Source: Asaia bogorensis (lineage in GTDB: Bacteria; Pseudomonadota; Alphaproteobacteria; Acetobacterales; Acetobacteraceae). From it: 28,710 nucleotides of DNA. Position 1 is the first letter of the stretch; each line of letters begins with the position of its first letter. The stretch spans positions 1 through 28,710 of the forward strand of contig CAMBXJ010000003.1 of the NCBI GenBank assembly GCA_945871455.1, written 5' to 3'. Shown piece after piece: positions 1 through 8,998 of this stretch. Position numbers and translations under genes: made by a program. The notes beneath the pieces were generated by a model. That model was not told the DNA's origin and did no database searches. It worked only from the letters and a program-made list of their open reading frames with translations.

Positions 1-3000
1 CTTGTCGGACCCCGCCGCCAGATCGATCGTCATGCCCGTGGTGTAGGCGGCGCCCAGGGTGACGGTGTCGACCGCGGTGCCGCCGGTCACGGTCTCGATA
101 TTCGACAGGGAGAACGTGTTGGCGGAGTTGCCCAGCACGATCGTGTCGGCGCCGGCTCCGAAATCCGTACTGATGTTGCTGACGGCGGACGATAGCGTGA
201 TGGTGTCGGCACCGGTGCCGCCGGTGATGGTTTCGACATTGGAGGCTGAGAAGCTGTTGGTGCCGTTGGCCATGGTGACGGAGTCGTTGGCCGACCCCAG
301 GTCGATGCTGCCGCTGGCGAGCGCGTTGCCCAGGGTGACCAGATCGCCGCCGCTCGCCCCCACGATGGTTTCGATGTTGGTGACCGACCCGGTGCCGCCG
401 GCCGAGGCCAGGGTGATCTTGTCGTTGCCGGCGCCGAGGTCGATGGTCTGGCTGGTAGTCAGACCCGAGCTGAGCGTGAGCGTCGAAGCACCGGTGCCGC
501 CGGTGATGGTTTCGACGTTGGAAATCGACCCGCTGTTGGTGCCGTTGGCCAGCACGATCGTGTCATTTCCGGCCGCGCCGTCGATGCTGGCGCTGGTGAT
601 CACCGCGATCAGGGTGACCGTGTCGGCACCCGATCCGCCGACGATGGTCTCGACATTGGTGATGGACCCGGTGTTGCCACCGGCGGCCAAGGTCACGGTG
701 TCGTTGCCGGCCGCCAGATCGAGCGTGGTGCTGGTGCTGATCACGCTGCCCAGGGTGATGGTGCTGGCACCCGTGCCGCCCGTGATCGTTTCCACATTGG
801 TGATGGTGCCGGTGTTGGTGAAGTTGCCCAGGGTCAGCACGTCGTTGCCGGCGGCGAAGTCGATGCTGGCGGTGGAGATCGCCGACCCCATGGTCAGCAG
901 ATCGGCGCCGGACCCGCCGGTCAGGGTTTCCACATTGCTGGCGGTGAAGGTGTTGCCGCCCGCGGCCATGGTCAGCGAGTCATTGCCGGTGCCGAGATCG
1001 ACGCTGGTGTTGTTGACGGCGGCGCTCAGGGTCACCGTGGCGGCGCCGGTGCCGCCGGTCATGGTCTCCACGTTGGCTGTGGTGATGGTGACGGTGCCGT
1101 CACCCAGGGTCAGCGTGTCGCTGGTGCCGCCGGACAGATCGGCGCTGGCGCTGCTGACGGTGCCGCTAAGCGTCAGGGTGTCGGCGCCGGCGGCGCTGAC
1201 GATGGTTTCCACATTGGTGATGGTGCCGCTGTTGGCGGCGTTGGCCAGGGTGAAGGTGTCGCTGCCGCCGGCACCATCGATGCTGGCGGACGAAATCCCG
1301 GCGCCCAGGGTCACGGTGTCGGCGGCCGATCCACCGACAATCGTCTCTACATTCGTCACCGATCCCGTATTGGCGACGCCCGCCAGGGTCAGCGTATCGT
1401 TGCCCGCCGCCAGGTCGACGGTCATGCTGGTGGTCAGTGCCGCGCCCAGGGTGATGGTGCTGGCGCCGGTGCCGCCGGTAATGGTCTCGACGTTGGAGAT
1501 CGAGGCGCTGTTGGTGAAATTGCCCAACGTCAGCACGTCGCTGCCGCCCGCGAAGTCCAGCGTCGCGCTGGTCACCGCGGACCCAATCGTCACGGTTTCG
1601 ACACCGCTGCCACCGATCAGGGTTTCAACGTTGCTGGCCGTCAGGGTGTTGGCGCCGGAGGCCAGGGTCAGGCTGTCGCTGCCGCCGCTCAGGTCGATGC
1701 TGATATTGTTGACGGCCGCACCCAGGGTCAGCGTATCGGCCGCCGAACCGCCGTTCATGGTTTCGACGTTGGCGGTCGTTACGGTGATGCCGCCGGTCCC
1801 CAAATTGAGGACGTCGTTGCCGGCCGCCAGATCGACGCTGCCATTGCTGATCGCACCGCTCAAGGTGACGGTATCCGCGCCGGCGTTGCCGGTGATGGTC
1901 TCGATATTGGTAACCGAGGCGCTGTTGGTGGCGTTGGCGAACAGGATCGTGTCGTTGCCGCCGGCACCGTCCAGGCTGGCGCTGGAGATCGCCGCGATGA
2001 TGGTCATCGTATCGGCGCCGGACCCGCCAATAAGGGTTTCGACGTTGGTGACCGAACCGGTGTTGCCGCCCGCCGCCAGGGTCAGCATATCGTTGCCGGC
2101 CGCCAGATCGACCGTGTAGCTGTTGGTCAGCACGCTGCCCAAGGTGACGGTGCTGACGCCGGTGCCGCCGGTGATCGTCTCCACGTTGGAGATCGAGACG
2201 GTGTTGGTGAAGTTGCCCAGGGTCAGCACGTCGTTGCCGGCCGCCAGGTCGATCGTCGCGCTGGACACCGCCGATCCCATGGTGACGGTATCGACGCCGG
2301 CCGCGCCGGTCAGGGTTTCCACGTTGCTGGCGGTGAAGGTGCTGCCGGCGGCGGCCAGGGTCAGGGCATCGCTGCCGGTGCCGAGATCGACGCTGGTATT
2401 GGTGACGCCGGCGCTCAACGTGACCGTATCGGTCCCGGTGCTGCCGTTCATGGTTTCGACGTTGGCCGTGGTAACGGTGACCGTGCCGGTGCCCAGGTTC
2501 AGCGTATCGCTGCCCGCCGCCAGATCGACGCTGCCGGACGACACCGTCCCGCTGAGGGTCAGTGTATCGGCGCCGGCATTGCCGGTGATGGTCTCGATAT
2601 TGATGATCGAGGCGCTGTTGGTGGCGTTGGCGAGCAGAACCGTGTCGTTGCCGGCCGCGCCATCGAGGCTGGCGCTGGTAACGGCGGCGATGATCGTCAT
2701 CGTGTCGGCGCCGGACCCGCCGATCATCGTTTCGACGTTGGTGATCGAACCGGTATTGCCGCCCGCCGCCATGGTCAGGACGTCGTTGCCGGCGCCCAGA
2801 TCGACGGTGGTGCTGTTGGTCAGCGCGGAGCCCAGGGTGATCGTGCTGACACCCGTGCCACCCGTGATGGTCTCGACATTGGACACCGTCGCGGTGTTGG
2901 TGAAATTGCCGAAGGTCAGCACGTCATTCCCGGCCGCGAAATCCAGGGTGGCGCCGGAAACCGCCGCTCCCATCGTCACGGTATCGACGCCGGCTCCACC

Positions 3001-3700
3001 GGTCAGGGTTTCGACGTTGCTCGCGGTGAAGGTGCTGCCCGCCGCCGCCAGGGTCAGCACGTCGCTGCCACCGGCCAGGTCGATGCTGGTATTGGTGACG
3101 CCGGCGCTGAACGTGACGGTATCGACACCGGCGCCACCGGTCATCGTCTCGACATTGGCGGTGGTGATCGTGACCGGACCCGCGCCCAGGTTCAACGCAT
3201 CGTTGCCCGCCGCCAGGTCGATGCTGGTGGACGCGATCGTGCCGCTCAGGGTGATGGTGTCGGCGCCCGCATTGCCGGTAATGGTCTCGATATTCGTGAC
3301 GGTCGCGCTGTTGGTGGCGTTCGCGAGCAGGATCGTGTCATTGCCGGCCGCGCCATCCAGGCTGGCACTGGCGATCGCGGCGATGATCGTCATCGTGTCG
3401 GCACCAGAACCGCCGACCATCGTTTCGACGTTCGTCAACGAACCCGTATTGCCGCCCGCCGCCAGGGTCAGCGTATCATTGCCCGCCGCCAGATCGACGG
3501 TGTTGGAGTTGCTCAGCACGCTGCCCATGCTCAGCGTTTCGGCACCCGTCCCGCCGGTGATCGTTTCCACATTGGCAACCGTCGCCGAATTGGCGGCGTT
3601 TGCCAGTGTCAACGTGTCGGCGCCCGCCGCCAGATCGATGCTGGCACTGGTCAAGCCCCCCGTCAGTGTGACCGCGTCGGCGTTGCCGCTCCCCGTCAGG
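1..3700 (-). repeat. 693-bp higher-order tandem repeat within the repeat protein
   Basis: The same gtgtc-anchored unit type begins at 560, 1256, 1949, 2642 and 3335, spaced 696, 693, 693 and 693 bp. A second anchor (gtcagcac) begins at 833, 1529, 2222 and 2915 with the same spacing. Each period encodes 231 residues made of five distinguishable ~46-residue units. In coding order these are a TVDLAAGNDTLTLAGGNTGS type, an IAAIASASLDGAAGND type, a SGTIASTSIDLAAGND type, a FSAGVTNTSIDLAGGSD type and a GAAVSGATLDFAAGND type. One extra codon sits in the copy between 560 and 1256. Left of about 500 the units are more divergent. Confidence 0.88.
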
Positions 3701-3750
3701 GTGTCGATGGCGCTGAAGGTATAGCTGTTGGTACCGAGCACGATGGGCAC
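1..3750 (-). CDS. Giant beta-strand repeat protein, RTX-like (3' end outside window)
   Basis: The minus strand is open from a GTG at 3750 to the window edge, giving 1250 codons with no stop, so the C-terminus lies beyond position 1. AGGGAG sits about seven bases before the GTG and no better in-frame start is visible after the nagA stop at 3865. The protein is composed of about 27 units of roughly 46 residues. Each unit carries a NVETxTGGxGADT segment and a DLAAGNDTLTL segment, and is rich in Ala, Thr, Gly, Asn and Asp with almost no Cys. The GGxGxD and GND motifs resemble degenerate RTX calcium-binding nonapeptides, and such proteins are usually secreted adhesins or surface-layer/biofilm proteins. 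No N-terminal Sec signal is visible (it begins VPIVLGTNSYTFSAI), which would fit type I secretion through a C-terminal signal not seen here. Long plus-strand frames over this region are antisense artefacts of the repeat. Family assignment is confident; function is inferred. Confidence 0.85.
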   Translation of the reverse strand, partial: MPIVLGTNSYTFSAIDTLTGSGNADAVTLTGGLTSASIDLAAGADTLTLANAANSATVANVETITGGTGAETLSMGSVLSNSNTVDLAAGNDTLTLAAGGNTGSLTNVETMVGGSGADTMTIIAAIASASLDGAAGNDTILLANATNSATVTNIETITGNAGADTITLSGTIASTSIDLAAGNDALNLGAGPVTITTANVETMTGGAGVDTVTFSAGVTNTSIDLAGGSDVLTLAAAGSTFTASNVETLTGGAGVDTVTMGAAVSGATLDFAAGNDVLTFGNFTNTATVSNVETITGGTGVSTITLGSALTNSTTVDLGAGNDVLTMAAGGNTGSITNVETMIGGSGADTMTIIAAVTSASLDGAAGNDTVLLANATNSASIINIETITGNAGADTLTLSGTVSSGSVDLAAGSDTLNLGTGTVTVTTANVETMNGSTGTDTVTLSAGVTNTSVDLGTGSDALTLAAAGSTFTASNVETLTGAAGVDTVTMGSAVSSATIDLAAGNDVLTLGNFTNTVSISNVETITGGTGVSTVTLGSVLTNSYTVDLAAGNDMLTLAAGGNTGSVTNVETLIGGSGADTMTIIAAISSASLDGAGGNDTILFANATNSASVTNIETITGNAGADTVTLSGAISNGSVDLAAGNDVLNLGTGGITVTTANVETMNGGSAADTLTLGAAVNNISIDLSGGSDSLTLASGANTLTASNVETLIGGSGVETVTIGSAVTSATLDFAGGSDVLTLGNFTNSASISNVETITGGTGASTITLGAALTTSMTVDLAAGNDTLTLAGVANTGSVTNVETIVGGSAADTVTLGAGISSASIDGAGGSDTFTLANAANSGTITNVETIVSAAGADTLTLSGTVSSASADLSGGTSDTLTLGDGTVTITTANVETMTGGTGAATVTLSAAVNNTSVDLGTGNDSLTMAAGGNTFTASNVETLTGGSGADLLTMGSAISTASIDFAAGNDVLTLGNFTNTGTITNVETITGGTGASTITLGSVISTSTTLDLAAGNDTVTLAAGGNTGSITNVETIVGGSGADTVTLIAVITSASIDGAAGNDTIVLANGTNSGSISNVETITGGTGASTLTLSSGLTTSQTIDLGAGNDKITLASAGGTGSVTNIETIVGASGGDLVTLGNALASGSIDLGSANDSVTMANGTNSFSASNVETITGGTGADTITLSSAVSNISTDFGAGADTIVLGNSANTFSLSNIETVTGGTAVDTVTLGAAYTTGMTIDLAAGSDK

Positions 3751-3864
3751 GGGCGAACTCCCTACGATCTGGGAGCCAAGGAGATGAACTTTTTGCCCGT
3801 CCGCCTGGCGTGAGTGCGATTTTCGCCCGACCAGGGATACGCCCAATTGGTAAAGGAAAGGTTT

Positions 3865-4884
3865 TCAGCGCCGGGAGATTCGCATACCCGCCAATACGAT
3901 TTCAGCCGGGTAGCCTGTCGCCGACCAGGCCAGGTCGGACGTCGGCAGGCGGATACCATGATGCGCCAGGCCGGGGGCGAGCAACGCCGCGGGTTGGGTG
4001 GATGCCGCCGCGATGGCATGCTCCGGTTCGGCCAGGTTCCAGGCGATCAGGTTGCGCACCGCCTGGTCCAGGCACAGCGCGGACCCAGCCAAGACCGGAC
4101 TGCCAGGTTCGCGCACCGAACCATCCGGGCGATGCTCGATCGTCATTCCCGCGAACCGATACAGCCCCGATGGCGCCCCGCCCGCGGCGGTGGCATCCGT
4201 CACCAGCACCGACCGAGGCAGGGTTTTCGCCCGCAGCATCACCTTCAGCGCCGCCGGTGGACTGTGGATCCCATCGGCGATGAAACTGGCCGACAGCCGG
4301 TCCTCGGCCAGTTGCGCCATCAGCGGATTGACGAATTTCGGCTGCGGCTGCGGCAAGGCGTTGCCCAGATGGGTGCTCAGGCGCAGGCCAGCCGAACAGG
4401 CGCGATCGATGTCGCCGGCGGTCGCGGCGGTGTGCCCCATGGCAACGAGCATCCCCTGCGCGCGCGCCCAGGCAATGACATCCAGCGCGCCCTCCCGCTC
4501 CGGCGCCAGGGTCAGCAGCAGCACCTTGCGTTCCAGTCCCCGGGTGATCCGTCGCAGCAGCGCCACGTCCGGCGCCACCATCGCGACGGCGGGATGACAG
4601 CCGGCATAACCTGGCGTGGGGTTGAGAAACGGCCCTTCCAGATGGAACCCCGGCACCATCAAAGGCCCCAGCCGGCTATCGGCGACAGCGCGATCCAGCG
4701 CGTGCAGGCGTTCGCCCAGCACGTCCTCCGGCGCGGTGATCAACGTGGGCAGGCAGGTCGTCACGCCCGTGCACAACATCGCATGCAGCGCCTGGTCCAG
4801 GGCATCGGCGCTCAGCGCGGCGTCGTTGAAATCGACACCGCCAAAGCCGTTCACCTGAAGATCGATCAGACCGCGCGTTCGCAT
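3865..4884 (-). CDS. nagA: N-acetylglucosamine-6-phosphate deacetylase
   Basis: Predicted to hydrolyse N-acetylglucosamine-6-phosphate to glucosamine-6-phosphate and acetate in the cytoplasm, for amino-sugar use or peptidoglycan recycling. The 339-residue product has the family signatures in order: GLIDLQVNGFGGVDFN at the start, HLEGPFLNP near residue 120, GHTAATAGDID, STHLGNAL, ADGIHSPP and LVTDATAAGG. The QVN triad in place of HxH matches the E. coli-type enzyme. I chose the ATG at 4884 because homology starts right after it. The frame stays open upstream to 5004, but that extension ([17 protein letters not shown]) is unlike NagA and would run into ftsH. The protein is therefore about 40 residues shorter than E. 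coli NagA and lacks the N-terminal strands of the small beta domain. It is divergent from ftsH and has no amino-sugar partner genes nearby. Confidence 0.85.
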   Translation of the reverse strand: MRTRGLIDLQVNGFGGVDFNDAALSADALDQALHAMLCTGVTTCLPTLITAPEDVLGERLHALDRAVADSRLGPLMVPGFHLEGPFLNPTPGYAGCHPAVAMVAPDVALLRRITRGLERKVLLLTLAPEREGALDVIAWARAQGMLVAMGHTAATAGDIDRACSAGLRLSTHLGNALPQPQPKFVNPLMAQLAEDRLSASFIADGIHSPPAALKVMLRAKTLPRSVLVTDATAAGGAPSGLYRFAGMTIEHRPDGSVREPGSPVLAGSALCLDQAVRNLIAWNLAEPEHAIAAASTQPAALLAPGLAHHGIRLPTSDLAWSATGYPAEIVLAGMRISRR

Positions 4885-4976
4885 GCAGACTGAGTCCCGT
4901 GGACCCGTCACCTTGTCAACGTGGCGGGTGCATCCCCATGGTCTGTGCGGGGTACCCCACCCCGGGAGACCAAGCG

Positions 4977-6845
4977 ATGCCGGCGAAAAAGCCAGACATG
5001 CCATCCTCGGGACTACCGTCCCGCACCTGGCTCCTGATCCTCGGCCTCGCCTTTCTTGTCGGTCTGGGACTGATGGGCCGGTTCACGGGTGGGGCTGACA
5101 CCATCCCCTACAGCCAGTTCCAGCAGCTTCTGGACACTGGCAAGGTCAAGCAGGTCACCGTGGCGGGCGATACCATCCGCGGCACGTTGAACGAGGCCCT
5201 CCCCGACGGGAAGACCGAATTCAATACCCTCCAGGTGCCCGACGAACTGGCCACGAAGCTCGCCAAGATGGGCGTACAATATAGCAGCGTCCCGACCGGC
5301 GGGCCGCTGTCGACCCTGATGTCCTGGATCCTGCCGCCGCTGTTGTTCGTGGGCGTCTGGATGATCGCCTCCCGCGCCATGATGGGCGGCGGGCGTGGCG
5401 GCCTGACCGGCGGCCTGTTTTCCATCGGCCGCAGCAAGGCGAAGCTGGTGACCGCGGAAACCAACATCAAAGTGACCTTCGACGACGTGGCCGGAGTTGA
5501 CGAAGCCAAGGCCGAACTCCACGAAATCGTCGATTTCCTCAAGAAGCCCGACGAATTCGGCCGCCTCGGCGCCCATATCCCGCGCGGCATCCTGCTGGTT
5601 GGGCCGCCCGGCACCGGCAAGACCCTGCTGGCGCGGGCCATGGCCGGGGAGGCCGGGGTGCCGTTCTACGCCACGAACGGCGCGGAATTCGTGGAAATGT
5701 TCGTGGGCGTCGGCGCGTCCCGCGTGCGTGATATGTTCGAGCAGGCGCGCGGTTCGGCCCCCTGCATCATCTTTATCGACGAACTGGATGCGCTGGGGCG
5801 GGCGCGCGGCGCGTCGCCCATGGGCGGCGGCGGGCACGACGAAAAAGAACAGACGCTCAACCAGTTGCTGGCGGAAATGGACGGGTTCGACCGATCCGTG
5901 GCCATCGTTGTGCTGGCCGCGACCAACCGGCCGGAAATCCTGGACCCGGCGCTGCTGCGGGCAGGGCGCTTCGACCGCCAGGTGCTGGTGGACCGGCCCG
6001 ACAAGATCGGCCGCTCCGACATCCTGAAAATCCACCTCCGCAAGATGAAACTCGCCGCGGACGTGAAGATGGAGGATATCGCCGGGCTGACCCCGGGCTT
6101 CACCGGTGCCGACCTCGCCAATCTGGCCAACGAGGCGGCGGTGGTGGCGACCCGGCGCGGTGCCGAGTCCATTGCCATGCAGGATTTCACCGCCGGCGTC
6201 GAACGCATCGTCGCCGGCCTGGAAAAGAAATCCCGCATCCTGATCCCGCGCGAACGCAAGATCGTCGCCTATCACGAGATGGGCCATGCGCTGGTCGCGC
6301 GCGCCATTCCGGGCAGCGACCCGGTGCACAAGGTGTCCATCATCCCGCGCGGCATCGGCGCGCTGGGCTACACCATGCAGCGCCCGATCGACGACCGCTT
6401 CCTGATGGGACGCCACGAACTGGAAGACAAGATGACGGTGCTGATGGGCGGACGAGCCGCCGAAATCCTGCTGGGCCAGGACATCTCCACCGGTGCCGCC
6501 GACGATCTGGCCAAGGCTACCGATATCGCTCGTGGCATGGTGCTGCGCTTCGGCATGGACGAAAAACTGGGACCCGTCGCCTGGGACACCGAGCAGGGTC
6601 AGTTCCTGCCGCAACCTGGCGTGTTCTGGCAGCCCCGCCGCTTCAGCGACGAAACCGCGCATGAGATCGACATGGCGGTGCGGGCGAGGATGGAGAACGC
6701 TCTGTCGCGGGCGGTGCGCATCCTGACCGCCAACCGTTCGGCCCTGGACGAAGGCGCGGCGGCGCTGCTGGCGCGTGAGACCTTGACGACGGACGAACTG
6801 CCGCGGGTCTCGCCGGAGTCCGCGCCGACGGCGGTTACGTCCTGA
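4977..6845 (+). CDS. ftsH: ATP-dependent zinc metalloprotease FtsH (probably a second paralogue)
   Basis: Membrane-anchored AAA+ protease that degrades misfolded and regulatory proteins. The 622 residues show a first transmembrane segment (about 18-34), a periplasmic domain, a second transmembrane segment (about 115-133), Walker A GPPGTGKT at 209-216, pore loop MFVGVGA near 241, Walker B IIFIDE at 264-269, arginine-finger region [10 protein letters not shown], zinc motif HEMGH at 433-437 and the third-ligand region STGAADDL near 504-511. I chose the ATG at 4977 because GGGAG precedes it by about nine bases. An upstream in-frame ATG at 4899 adds an unlikely Cys/Pro-rich leader. The gene stands alone rather than beside tilS, folP or glmM, the usual company of the housekeeping ftsH. 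The text around the zinc site (HEMGH...[20 protein letters not shown]) resembles accessory FtsH proteins, so I infer a paralogue. Its last 11 bases overlap the convergent MFS gene. Confidence 0.93.
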   Translation: MPAKKPDMPSSGLPSRTWLLILGLAFLVGLGLMGRFTGGADTIPYSQFQQLLDTGKVKQVTVAGDTIRGTLNEALPDGKTEFNTLQVPDELATKLAKMGVQYSSVPTGGPLSTLMSWILPPLLFVGVWMIASRAMMGGGRGGLTGGLFSIGRSKAKLVTAETNIKVTFDDVAGVDEAKAELHEIVDFLKKPDEFGRLGAHIPRGILLVGPPGTGKTLLARAMAGEAGVPFYATNGAEFVEMFVGVGASRVRDMFEQARGSAPCIIFIDELDALGRARGASPMGGGGHDEKEQTLNQLLAEMDGFDRSVAIVVLAATNRPEILDPALLRAGRFDRQVLVDRPDKIGRSDILKIHLRKMKLAADVKMEDIAGLTPGFTGADLANLANEAAVVATRRGAESIAMQDFTAGVERIVAGLEKKSRILIPRERKIVAYHEMGHALVARAIPGSDPVHKVSIIPRGIGALGYTMQRPIDDRFLMGRHELEDKMTVLMGGRAAEILLGQDISTGAADDLAKATDIARGMVLRFGMDEKLGPVAWDTEQGQFLPQPGVFWQPRRFSDETAHEIDMAVRARMENALSRAVRILTANRSALDEGAAALLARETLTTDELPRVSPESAPTAVTS

Positions 6846-8052
6846 TGGCGGGCGGCCGACGCAGCGCCCAGAATGCAACGCTGCCGCAGGCGTAGAAGAA
6901 GATCGACAGCCCGAACGCAACGCGATAGCTGCCGGTCACGTCGAACACCAGGCCGGCCATCCAGGACCCGCCCGCCGCGCCTAACCCGGTGCCAATGGAA
7001 ATCACGCCCAGAATCGTGCCGAGATTGGGTCCCGGGAACAGGTCTGCCGCCTTTGCGGTGATGGCCGGCCCTCGCGCGCCCCAGGTCAGGCCGAAGAAAA
7101 TGGAGTGCAGCCACAGAATCATGTGCTGGTCCGGGCTGGAGATCAGCATCCCGCATGCCACCCCGATGATCGAGGTCCCATAGGTCAGAACCGCCGACAG
7201 CTCTCGCCCGATATAGTCCGACACCGTGCCGGTGATGATCACCCCCGGCAGCGACAGGAACGCGCCCGCCCCGAGGACTCCGGCGGCGTAAAGCGGATCG
7301 AACCCGATATCGACCGCGAAGGCGAGCTGGTGCAGCGCCACCAGGAAACTGCCGAGCCCGGTGAACACATAAACGAGCGTGAGCAGCCAGAAATGCGGCG
7401 TCCGCATGGCCTGACGCACCGACCATCCATCCGAGGCCTGCCGTTCGGCGCGGTTCTTGCGCTGCGTGTCGGTGCCTCGGAACAACGCGGCGAGCGGCAG
7501 GATCAGCACGGCCATGAACGCGCCCTGCCACAGATAGGCGCCGCGCCACCCCAGTTCCGACACCATCACCGTGGAGACCGGTGCGGAAAACGCCCGGGCG
7601 AACCCGTTGGCCGACTGCACGACCGCGACGGCCATGCCGCGATTGCGCACGAAATAGCGCGACAGGAGCGGCACGAACACGACCAGCCCCAGGCAGTTGG
7701 CCCCCAGGGTCATGACCACGCCATACAGCACGACCATGTGCCATAACTCGGTAGCGAAGGAGCTTGCGACCAGACCGGCGGCCAGGACCGTGCCGCCCAT
7801 CAGGATCAGTCGCCGTGGTCCCAACCGGTCCACCAGGATGCCGACCAGGGGCGAGGTCCACCCGCTCACCAACTGCGACACCGAATACGCCACCGACACT
7901 TCCGCTCGGCTCCACCCAAACGCGGTGATGAAGGCCAGCAGGAACACGGCATAGGAATGCATCAGCGCCGCACCCACCGCGAAAGTGAGGAACGCGGCAC
8001 CCAGCAATAGCCAGGTGCGGGACGGGGAGAGACGGTCGGCTGGATCGGACAT
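6835..8052 (-). CDS. MFS transporter, oxalate/formate or monocarboxylate type
   Basis: A 405-residue inner-membrane transporter with about twelve hydrophobic segments split by a charged central loop near residues 200-220 (RGTDTQRKNRAERQ). The loop between segments 2 and 3 contains GILVDRLGPRRL, the MFS motif A equivalent. The equivalent loop in the second half reads GTVSDYIGREL. The internal layout (HSYAVFLLAFITAFGWSRAE, then FFGLTWGARGPAITAKAADLFPG) resembles the oxalate/formate antiporter and monocarboxylate porter groups, so an organic acid is the likely substrate. Neither the substrate nor the direction of transport can be read from the sequence. The ATG at 8052 has only a weak ribosome site (GGGCAG). 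The gene is convergent with ftsH and overlaps it by 11 bp. Confidence 0.88.
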   Translation of the reverse strand: MSDPADRLSPSRTWLLLGAAFLTFAVGAALMHSYAVFLLAFITAFGWSRAEVSVAYSVSQLVSGWTSPLVGILVDRLGPRRLILMGGTVLAAGLVASSFATELWHMVVLYGVVMTLGANCLGLVVFVPLLSRYFVRNRGMAVAVVQSANGFARAFSAPVSTVMVSELGWRGAYLWQGAFMAVLILPLAALFRGTDTQRKNRAERQASDGWSVRQAMRTPHFWLLTLVYVFTGLGSFLVALHQLAFAVDIGFDPLYAAGVLGAGAFLSLPGVIITGTVSDYIGRELSAVLTYGTSIIGVACGMLISSPDQHMILWLHSIFFGLTWGARGPAITAKAADLFPGPNLGTILGVISIGTGLGAAGGSWMAGLVFDVTGSYRVAFGLSIFFYACGSVAFWALRRPPAIRT

Positions 8053-8134
8053 GATCTGCCCGTTGTGCCTTGTGGTGCGGCGTCTGGCCAGGGTGGGGGA
8101 CGGAAGGGAGCGGGTTTTGGAGCGGGGGGCCGCA

Positions 8135-8151
8135 GGCCGATAAAGTCGGCC
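8135..8151. terminator. Small GC-rich hairpin between the MFS gene and the small ORF
   Basis: GGCCGA and TCGGCC form a perfect 6-bp stem around TAAAG, with an alternative pairing through the flanking GGGGCC/GGCCCC runs. It lies about 70 bases after the stop of the upstream minus-strand ORF. There is no U-tract, so intrinsic termination is only possible, not shown. Confidence 0.35.
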
Positions 8152-8221
8152 CCTGATCTACGGCGGCTTGGGAGTCGGCGGCTGTCCCTTCGGCCAGGCG
8201 CCTATGACGAGAGGGTCTGGC

Positions 8222-8422
8222 TCAACGCCCGATATTGGCCTTGAAACGTGGCGCGATGCCCTGTTCCTCGGCGCTGTCGGCGATCGCCTCCAGCAAACGG
8301 CGTTTTGATTCGGTGCGACGCATACCGTCGTTTCGCGGCAGGAAGTCGACGCCGGTGATTCCAAGCTCACGCTTGCGAGCTATCAGCTTCCGTTCAATCT
8401 CTTCGATCGTGATTGTCTGCAC
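8222..8422 (-). CDS. Small hypothetical protein overlapping the nucleotidyltransferase gene
   Basis: A 66-residue product if it starts at the GTG at 8422 (VQTITIEEIERKLIARKREL). The frame is open up to an ATG at 8518, but that extension would lie wholly inside the preceding gene and reads as unlikely protein. The start lies inside the last codons of the nucleotidyltransferase-like gene, so the two are probably translationally coupled. The product is charged and mostly helical, with RRTESKRRLLEAIADSAEEQ followed by a basic C-terminus (APRFKANIGR). I do not recognise a named domain. Its size, overlap and charge fit an accessory or antitoxin-like partner of the upstream protein, but that is inference. 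No good Shine-Dalgarno sequence precedes the GTG. Confidence 0.6.
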   Translation of the reverse strand: MQTITIEEIERKLIARKRELGITGVDFLPRNDGMRRTESKRRLLEAIADSAEEQGIAPRFKANIGR

Positions 8423-8990
8423 CGGAGACCATACTTTCAAATACGCGCAGGTCCATCGTCCCCGCCGTTTCGGCCTTGATCCTGCGATCAAGGTAGGCAC
8501 GGTCGATATCCGAAGCAAGAGACCAAGCCAAGCCCGCCTGGTCCAGCAGCGCTCGGCTTCCCGCCGGGTGCGCCTGGTACTGGCCTAGCCGGTCGGCGAT
8601 CACATCTTCGACCGGAATGACCGTAACCCGAGATGCCGGACCGATTACAACCAGGCGCAGACGCGTCGTGTCTGCCTGTCCATCAAACAATTGGCCGCTG
8701 ATAAACTCGACCCCCATGGTCAGACCGGGGTGATACAAGCCGCGCAACAGCCGGCCCCGTCGATCCTCATGACGAAACCCCCGCGCGATCAGTGCCGCTT
8801 CCATCGGGGCCGGGTCGACCGCGAGCAAATCAAAATCGCCGGAGACGTACAGTCCCGTCGTCCAAAGCTGCAGAGCCGCGCCACCGACGAGTACCGGGCG
8901 AGGCAAACCGGCGGCCGCGACCTCTTCCATCGCGCTGCCCAGCAAAGATAACGCGGCAAGAAATTCCGAAGAAAACCCGTCCGCGTTCAC
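8394..8990 (-). CDS. Nucleotidyltransferase-like protein (AbiEii/DUF6036-type fold)
   Basis: A 198-residue protein starting at GTG 8990. It shows the minimal nucleotidyltransferase pattern: LVGGAAL with the paired glycines at 36-37, then GDFDLLAVDP with the two acidic metal ligands at D52 and D54, then a later acidic strand (GVEFISG) as candidate third ligand. VEDVIADRLGQYQ in the second half is like the helical segment after the catalytic domain in AbiEii-type proteins. Known relatives include toxins of nucleotidyltransferase toxin-antitoxin systems and uncharacterised DUF6036 proteins. It begins eight bases after the stop of the indolepyruvate oxidoreductase gene, so it may be co-transcribed with it, and it overlaps the small ORF downstream. 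Function is unknown; the fold call is moderately sure. Confidence 0.72.
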   Translation of the reverse strand: MNADGFSSEFLAALSLLGSAMEEVAAAGLPRPVLVGGAALQLWTTGLYVSGDFDLLAVDPAPMEAALIARGFRHEDRRGRLLRGLYHPGLTMGVEFISGQLFDGQADTTRLRLVVIGPASRVTVIPVEDVIADRLGQYQAHPAGSRALLDQAGLAWSLASDIDRAYLDRRIKAETAGTMDLRVFESMVSGADNHDRRD

Positions 8991-8998
8991 GCTGCCAA

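Noticed and set aside
1..3700. CRISPR-like or satellite array
   Set aside because: The periodicity is coding: the frame is kept throughout, third positions vary, and there are no unique spacers between fixed repeats.
59..3724. Two long plus-strand frames of 686 and 533 codons
   Set aside because: They are the antisense of the repeat gene. Their Val/Pro/Ser-rich repeats mirror the minus-strand units, whose frame runs unbroken across both and has a start, a ribosome site and RTX-like motifs.
5013..6920. 635-codon minus-strand frame opposite ftsH
   Set aside because: Low-complexity His/Arg/Gly composition and no family features, while the plus strand encodes an unmistakable FtsH.
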